Shown here: positions 60,629 to 64,000 of the stretch, in pieces
Layout of the letters: the number at the start of each line of letters is the position of its first letter
Position numbering within the stretch: the first letter of the stretch is position 1
DNA from: Lysobacterales bacterium
Lineage (GTDB): Bacteria; Pseudomonadota; Gammaproteobacteria; Xanthomonadales; Ahniellaceae
NCBI GenBank assembly: GCA_016703225.1
Contig: JADJCM010000002.1
Coordinates: 620,001 to 684,000 of the forward strand
Direction of reading: 5' to 3'
DNA: 64,000 bases
The notes under the pieces: model-generated
Told to the model about the DNA's origin: nothing
Seen by the model: only the letters and a program-made list of their open reading frames with translations
The model's database searches: none
Program-made: the position numbers and the translations under genes

Positions 60629-60703
60629 GCGGCGGGTGGGTTGAGGTCCAATCGTGTCGGTCATCTGAGCATTTCCTGGACTGAGTGCGGGAGCAAGGCG
60701 CCC

Positions 60704-61885
60704 ATGCGTCGACGTGTGCAATGGCTGGTCATGATGCTTACGATCGTCGTCTGTAGCTGGTTCGTCCTCTGGCCGACGGTCGAGGTCGCCTGGCTGGTAT
60801 ACGGCACGCGGTTGTCTCAAGGCGAAGCTCCGGATTCGGCCTACCGCTGGCACCGGCGACTCTCGGACCGCTTCGGGCCGTGGGCCCGGGCCAGAATTGA
60901 GAGCGGTCGCGCGGGCGATCTCGGTGTCGACGACATCGCAGGCACGGAGTGGCCGATCTTTGGCGCAGTGTTCTTCCTGTGGTCGAGCGAAAGCCTCCAG
61001 GCGCAGTGGTCCGAGAGCGACCGTCGCGAGCCGGAGCCTGCCTTGTACGCGCGCGACGCACTGATCGCGGCTGCCGACCTGATCGCAGACCCCGGGCATG
61101 CACATTGGGTGCGCATGCACTGGGGTGATGACTATCTGGATCGCGAGAACCTGTTCTACCGCATGCTGCTCATTGGCGGTCTCGATTCGTTCGAGGCGCT
61201 CACCGGCGACCGTCGTCACCACGCTATCTTGTCCGACCAAGTTCAATCGCTCGCTGCGGAACTCGATCAATCCCCGCATGGCTTGCTCGATGACTATCCC
61301 GGCCAGTGCTACCCGGTGGATGTGCTCATGGCCTACGCCGTGATTGCACGAGCACAGCGACGCATGGGTCTTGATGCATCGGGGTTTGTCGAGCGCGGCT
61401 GGCGTGCGTTCAGCGGTGATCGGCTCGACCCGCAGACCGGGTTGCCGGCCTACAGTGTGGATGCCCGGACCGGAGCGAAGCTGGACGGTTCGCGCGGTGT
61501 AGGGCAGTCGGCAATGCTGACCTTCGCATCCGAGTTGTGGCCCGATCGCGCGCGGGTGTGGTACGGGCGTTACGTCGAACGCCACTGGCAGTCTCTTTTC
61601 GGCATGGAGGGGTTTCGCGAATTCGCGCCGGACCAACGCCAGGTAGATCCGTTCATGTTCGAGATCGACGCGGGGCCGGTGGTATTCGGATTTGGGACCG
61701 CCGCCAGCGCATTCGGACTCGGTGCCGCGCGGACGATCGGCGCGAATCGACAATCGGTGCCGTTGATGGCGGAAGCTGTGCTCGGAGCTTGGCCGCTGCC
61801 AAATGGAACGCTGCTTGGGCCGCGACTGCTGTCGAGCCTGTCGGATGCACCTTACCTGGGCGAAGCAGCCTTGCTTTCAACATGA
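60704..61885 (+). CDS. Linalool dehydratase/isomerase-like membrane-associated protein
   Basis: A 393-aa protein from ATG 60704. An N-terminal membrane segment (residues 6-30) is followed by an alpha/alpha-barrel-like domain. Segments such as ENLFYRMLLIGGLDSFEALTGD, LLDDYPGQCYPVDVLMAYAVI and PQTGLPAYSVDARTG recall the linalool dehydratase/isomerase family. The true substrate is unknown and the assignment is from memory of family patterns. The stop overlaps a small downstream frame (ATGA). Confidence 0.6.
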   Translation: MRRRVQWLVMMLTIVVCSWFVLWPTVEVAWLVYGTRLSQGEAPDSAYRWHRRLSDRFGPWARARIESGRAGDLGVDDIAGTEWPIFGAVFFLWSSESLQAQWSESDRREPEPALYARDALIAAADLIADPGHAHWVRMHWGDDYLDRENLFYRMLLIGGLDSFEALTGDRRHHAILSDQVQSLAAELDQSPHGLLDDYPGQCYPVDVLMAYAVIARAQRRMGLDASGFVERGWRAFSGDRLDPQTGLPAYSVDARTGAKLDGSRGVGQSAMLTFASELWPDRARVWYGRYVERHWQSLFGMEGFREFAPDQRQVDPFMFEIDAGPVVFGFGTAASAFGLGAARTIGANRQSVPLMAEAVLGAWPLPNGTLLGPRLLSSLSDAPYLGEAALLST

Positions 61886-62052
61886 CGCGACGATCCTTGC
61901 AGGGCGGCACTGCAGTCGAGCAGGTCGCGATTCCTCGATCGGTGCCGGTGGCGCTGACTCTGGTCTTCTGTTTCGGCCTGTGGACCATCCGTCGAGCGGT
62001 TGTCCGGTATCAAGCGGTTTGCCGAAGGCTATCGGACGCTTCGCGGACCTGA
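61882..62052 (+). CDS. Small membrane protein
   Basis: A 56-codon frame overlapping the preceding gene by ATGA. It has one hydrophobic stretch (VPVALTLVFCFGLWTI) and basic ends. It may be a small partner protein or the remnant of a larger membrane gene. Confidence 0.4.
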   Translation: MTRRSLQGGTAVEQVAIPRSVPVALTLVFCFGLWTIRRAVVRYQAVCRRLSDASRT

Positions 62053-62360
62053 TGAGGCGCCGTCGGCCGCGGACGCGGGGCAATGGCACTGGGGCGAAAC
62101 CCTGCCCCGCGATTGCACTCCGTTCGCCTTGAGCCCGTCGAAAGGCGAGCGCCGCAGTGCGGCAGTTCGCGACGTCTGGGCAGCGGTCTTCGACGGGCTC
62201 AGACCGAACGGGCCCATTCGTGTTGCGGCGAGAGGAAGGCCCGACAGCACCCCAGTTTCATCCCGCGCGGGTCGGCGGAGTCGCGGCGAAGAACTCTGCA
62301 GGCGCTCTTGGCATCGAGGTCCATGGCCCATGCCTCAGGCGCAGATCGGTGATTGGTGCC
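62053..62360. other. Intergenic stretch with inverted repeat element
   Basis: No convincing gene lies in these 308 bp. They hold an inverted repeat of a well-known type: arms CGTTCGCCTTGAGCCCGTCG (62121-62148) and its near complement (62185-62210) around a 36-bp centre. Such CGTTCG...GAGCCCGTCGAA elements are dispersed in many proteobacterial genomes. Confidence 0.7.
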
Positions 62361-63680
62361 TCACCACAACGCATCCCGCAGTTTGTACCAGGCCATGGCG
62401 GCGACGAGGAGTGGAGTGCGCAGGGTGCGGCCGCCGGGGAAGGGGCGGTGGGGAATCTTGGCGTAGAGGTCGAGGCGGTGGGATTGGGCGGTGATGGCTT
62501 CGGCGATGACCTTGCCGGCGAGGCCGCTGGCGGCGATGCCGTGGCCGCTGAAGCCCTGGGCGAAGTAGATGTTGGGCGTGAGGCGACCCCAGTGCGGGGC
62601 GCGGTTGAGGCTGATGTCGACGTAGCCGCCCCAGACGTGGTCGAGCTTGACGCCTGCGAGTTGCGGGAAGACGCGGGTCATGCGGCTTTGCATGGTCGTG
62701 CGCAGGTTGAGCGGCTGCAGCGTCGAATAACTCGCGCGGCCACCGAACAGCAGGCGTTGGTCGGCGCTCGGGCGGAAGTAGTCGAGCGCCCAGTTGATGT
62801 CGGCGACCGCGATGCCGCCGCGGATCAGTTGCTGCATGCGCTCCGCGCCGAGCACTTCGGTCGCGCCGATGTAGGTGCCCACCGGCATGATGCGGGCATC
62901 GAGCTCCGGGGCGAGGCCGTGCACGTAGGCATTGCCGGCGAGCACGACGAAGTCGGCTTCCAGTTCCCCGTGTTCGGTACGCAGCACCGGTTTCGACGAC
63001 GAGCCATCGGTCGCGACAGCGCTGCCGCGCACCAGCGCCGTCACCGGCGAGTGTTCGAAGATGCGCACGCCGGCGGCGATCGCCGCGCGCGCCAGGCCGA
63101 TCGTGTAATTGAGCGGATGCAGGTGCCCCGACTTCGGATCGAACAACGCACCGAGGTAACGATCACTGGCGATCTCCGCGCGGCTGCGTTCGCGTTCCCA
63201 CCATTCGGTCGGGTAGTCGAAGTTGTCCTCGAGATCGCGCTGCCAAGCCTGTAGCTCGTCGACCTGGCGCGGCTTGATCGGCACGTGCGCGTGGCCGTCG
63301 CGCCAGTCGCAGTCGATGCGATGCTGGGCGATGCGGCTGCGCACCAGTTCGACGCCTTCGACCGACCATGCGAACAGCTTGCGTGAATCGGCCAGGCCGA
63401 CCATCGCGGTGATCTTCGACTGGTCGCAGCTGTAGCCGAAGATCGCCTGGCCACCGCTGCGACCGGAAGCGCCCCAGCCGACGCGGTGGGCTTCGACCAC
63501 GGCGACTTTCAACCCGCGCTGCGCCAGTTCGAGTGCGGTCGACAGCCCGGTCAGGCCACCACCGAGCACAGCCACATCGGCGCGCTCACGACCTTCAAGG
63601 CGGGGCTGCGCCGGCCACGGCGAAGCGGTCGTTGCGTACCAGGAGTCGTGCGCGGCGTCGCGGTCGCGGATGGTGCCCAT
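62361..63680 (-). CDS. puuB: FAD-dependent gamma-glutamylputrescine oxidase
   Basis: A 439-aa DAO-family flavoenzyme. The FAD-binding motif is VAVLGGGLTGLSTALELAQRG, followed by GWGASGRSGGQ and the C-terminal GFSGHGIAASGLAGKVIAEAI. PuuB oxidises gamma-glutamylputrescine to an aldehyde handled by PuuC. It follows a glutamine-synthetase-type gene (puuA) by 12 bp. Confidence 0.9.
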   Translation of the reverse strand: MGTIRDRDAAHDSWYATTASPWPAQPRLEGRERADVAVLGGGLTGLSTALELAQRGLKVAVVEAHRVGWGASGRSGGQAIFGYSCDQSKITAMVGLADSRKLFAWSVEGVELVRSRIAQHRIDCDWRDGHAHVPIKPRQVDELQAWQRDLEDNFDYPTEWWERERSRAEIASDRYLGALFDPKSGHLHPLNYTIGLARAAIAAGVRIFEHSPVTALVRGSAVATDGSSSKPVLRTEHGELEADFVVLAGNAYVHGLAPELDARIMPVGTYIGATEVLGAERMQQLIRGGIAVADINWALDYFRPSADQRLLFGGRASYSTLQPLNLRTTMQSRMTRVFPQLAGVKLDHVWGGYVDISLNRAPHWGRLTPNIYFAQGFSGHGIAASGLAGKVIAEAITAQSHRLDLYAKIPHRPFPGGRTLRTPLLVAAMAWYKLRDALW

Positions 63681-63692
63681 GGTGAACTCCGC

Positions 63693-64000
63693 TCAGACCA
63701 GGCGCAGGTACCAGTCGATTTCGAGCGTCGTCACCTCGCGCTGAAAACTGCGCAGCTCCTTCAGTTTCTGCTGGCCGAAGATGTGCTGGAAATGACTGCC
63801 GAAGGTGTGGCCGATGAAGGTGCTGTCCATGAAGTCGCGCAGCGTGTCGCGCCAGAACAGTTCGCGCATCGCGGTCTGCTCGTAGGCGTTGCCGACGATC
63901 GCCGGGCCCGGGTCGCCGCCGTTCTCCAGGCCTTCGAGCATGCCCGCGAGCACGGCCGCGGTGACCAGGTACGGGTTCGCATCGGCGCCGGCAATGCGGT
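63693..64000 (-). CDS. puuA: Gamma-glutamylputrescine synthetase/glutamine synthetase C-terminus (partial)
   Basis: The last ~102 codons of a glutamine-synthetase-family gene; the window ends within it. ADANPYLVTAAVLAGMLEG is the conserved C-terminal active-site segment, and the tail reads FQREVTTLEIDWYLRLV. PuuA glutamylates putrescine. The adjacent puuB makes this identity more likely than GlnA. Confidence 0.88.
   Translation of the reverse strand, partial: RIAGADANPYLVTAAVLAGMLEGLENGGDPGPAIVGNAYEQTAMRELFWRDTLRDFMDSTFIGHTFGSHFQHIFGQQKLKELRSFQREVTTLEIDWYLRLV

Noticed and set aside
1..64000. CRISPR arrays, rRNA and tRNA genes
   Set aside because: None seen when reading for regular repeats and for conserved RNA segments; a covariance-model search would be decisive.

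Overview
The window is high-G+C gammaproteobacterial DNA. The order lptB-rpoN-hpf-hprK-rapZ, the short KdsC with a xanthomonad-like N-terminus and the general gene content suggest the order Lysobacterales (Xanthomonadales). This placement is inferred from gene content and order only. No rRNA or tRNA gene and no CRISPR array was seen.

Left core (1-12.9 kb). A minus-strand block runs kdsD, kdsC, lptC, lptA, lptB, rpoN, hpf, hprK, rapZ. It covers Kdo supply, LPS transport and nitrogen/PTS-type regulation. Divergent from it are ibaG and murA, then an apparent operon of a DGC zinc-binding protein, a chorismate-mutase/UbiT fusion, nadA and nadB. Two toxin-antitoxin loci follow (PIN/Phd and RES/Xre), then fabA-fabB facing ubiU-ubiV (O2-independent ubiquinone synthesis), a His-rich lipoprotein, cdd and a ThDP-dependent decarboxylase.

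First accessory island (21.3-28.9 kb). It holds a truncated ORF6N gene, higBA and a broken DUF4011/SF1-helicase/Vsr-like/DUF3320 defence gene. The broken gene lies between direct copies of the higA 3' end plus aromatic aminotransferase 3' end.

Middle core (28.5-38.6 kb). This carries the intact aminotransferase, ubiD, nnrS, pyk and an amine/amino-acid catabolic group (ureohydrolase, alanine dehydrogenase, omega-amino-acid:pyruvate aminotransferase, PuuR-like regulator). The theme returns at 43.7 kb (aldehyde dehydrogenase) and at the right edge (puuB, puuA).

Second accessory island (38.8-41.3 kb). A low-G+C gene pair, with an ImmA/IrrE-like protein that lacks its metal motif, is followed by a copy of the 3' end of the PuuR-like gene. 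The rest is a mosaic of small membrane proteins, lipoproteins, RHH/ParE, an AAA ATPase with a perfect 51-bp tandem duplication, RhuM, a GntP permease, a large beta-helix/Calx-beta exported protein, a sigma-factor/Calx-beta chimera, a B3 metallo-beta-lactamase, a CxxCH protein, a truncated mobile-mystery pair and an LDI-like protein.

The strongest regulatory signal is an FNR/ANR-type box resembling TTGATGCAGGTCAG. It occurs five times, upstream of the UbiT operon, fabAB, ubiUV and its divergent lipoprotein, the ThDP decarboxylase (and cdd), and nnrS. Most copies have a -10-like hexamer starting 29-30 bp from the box centre. This points to a low-oxygen regulon that joins ubiquinone synthesis, anaerobic unsaturated fatty-acid synthesis, NAD synthesis and NO response.
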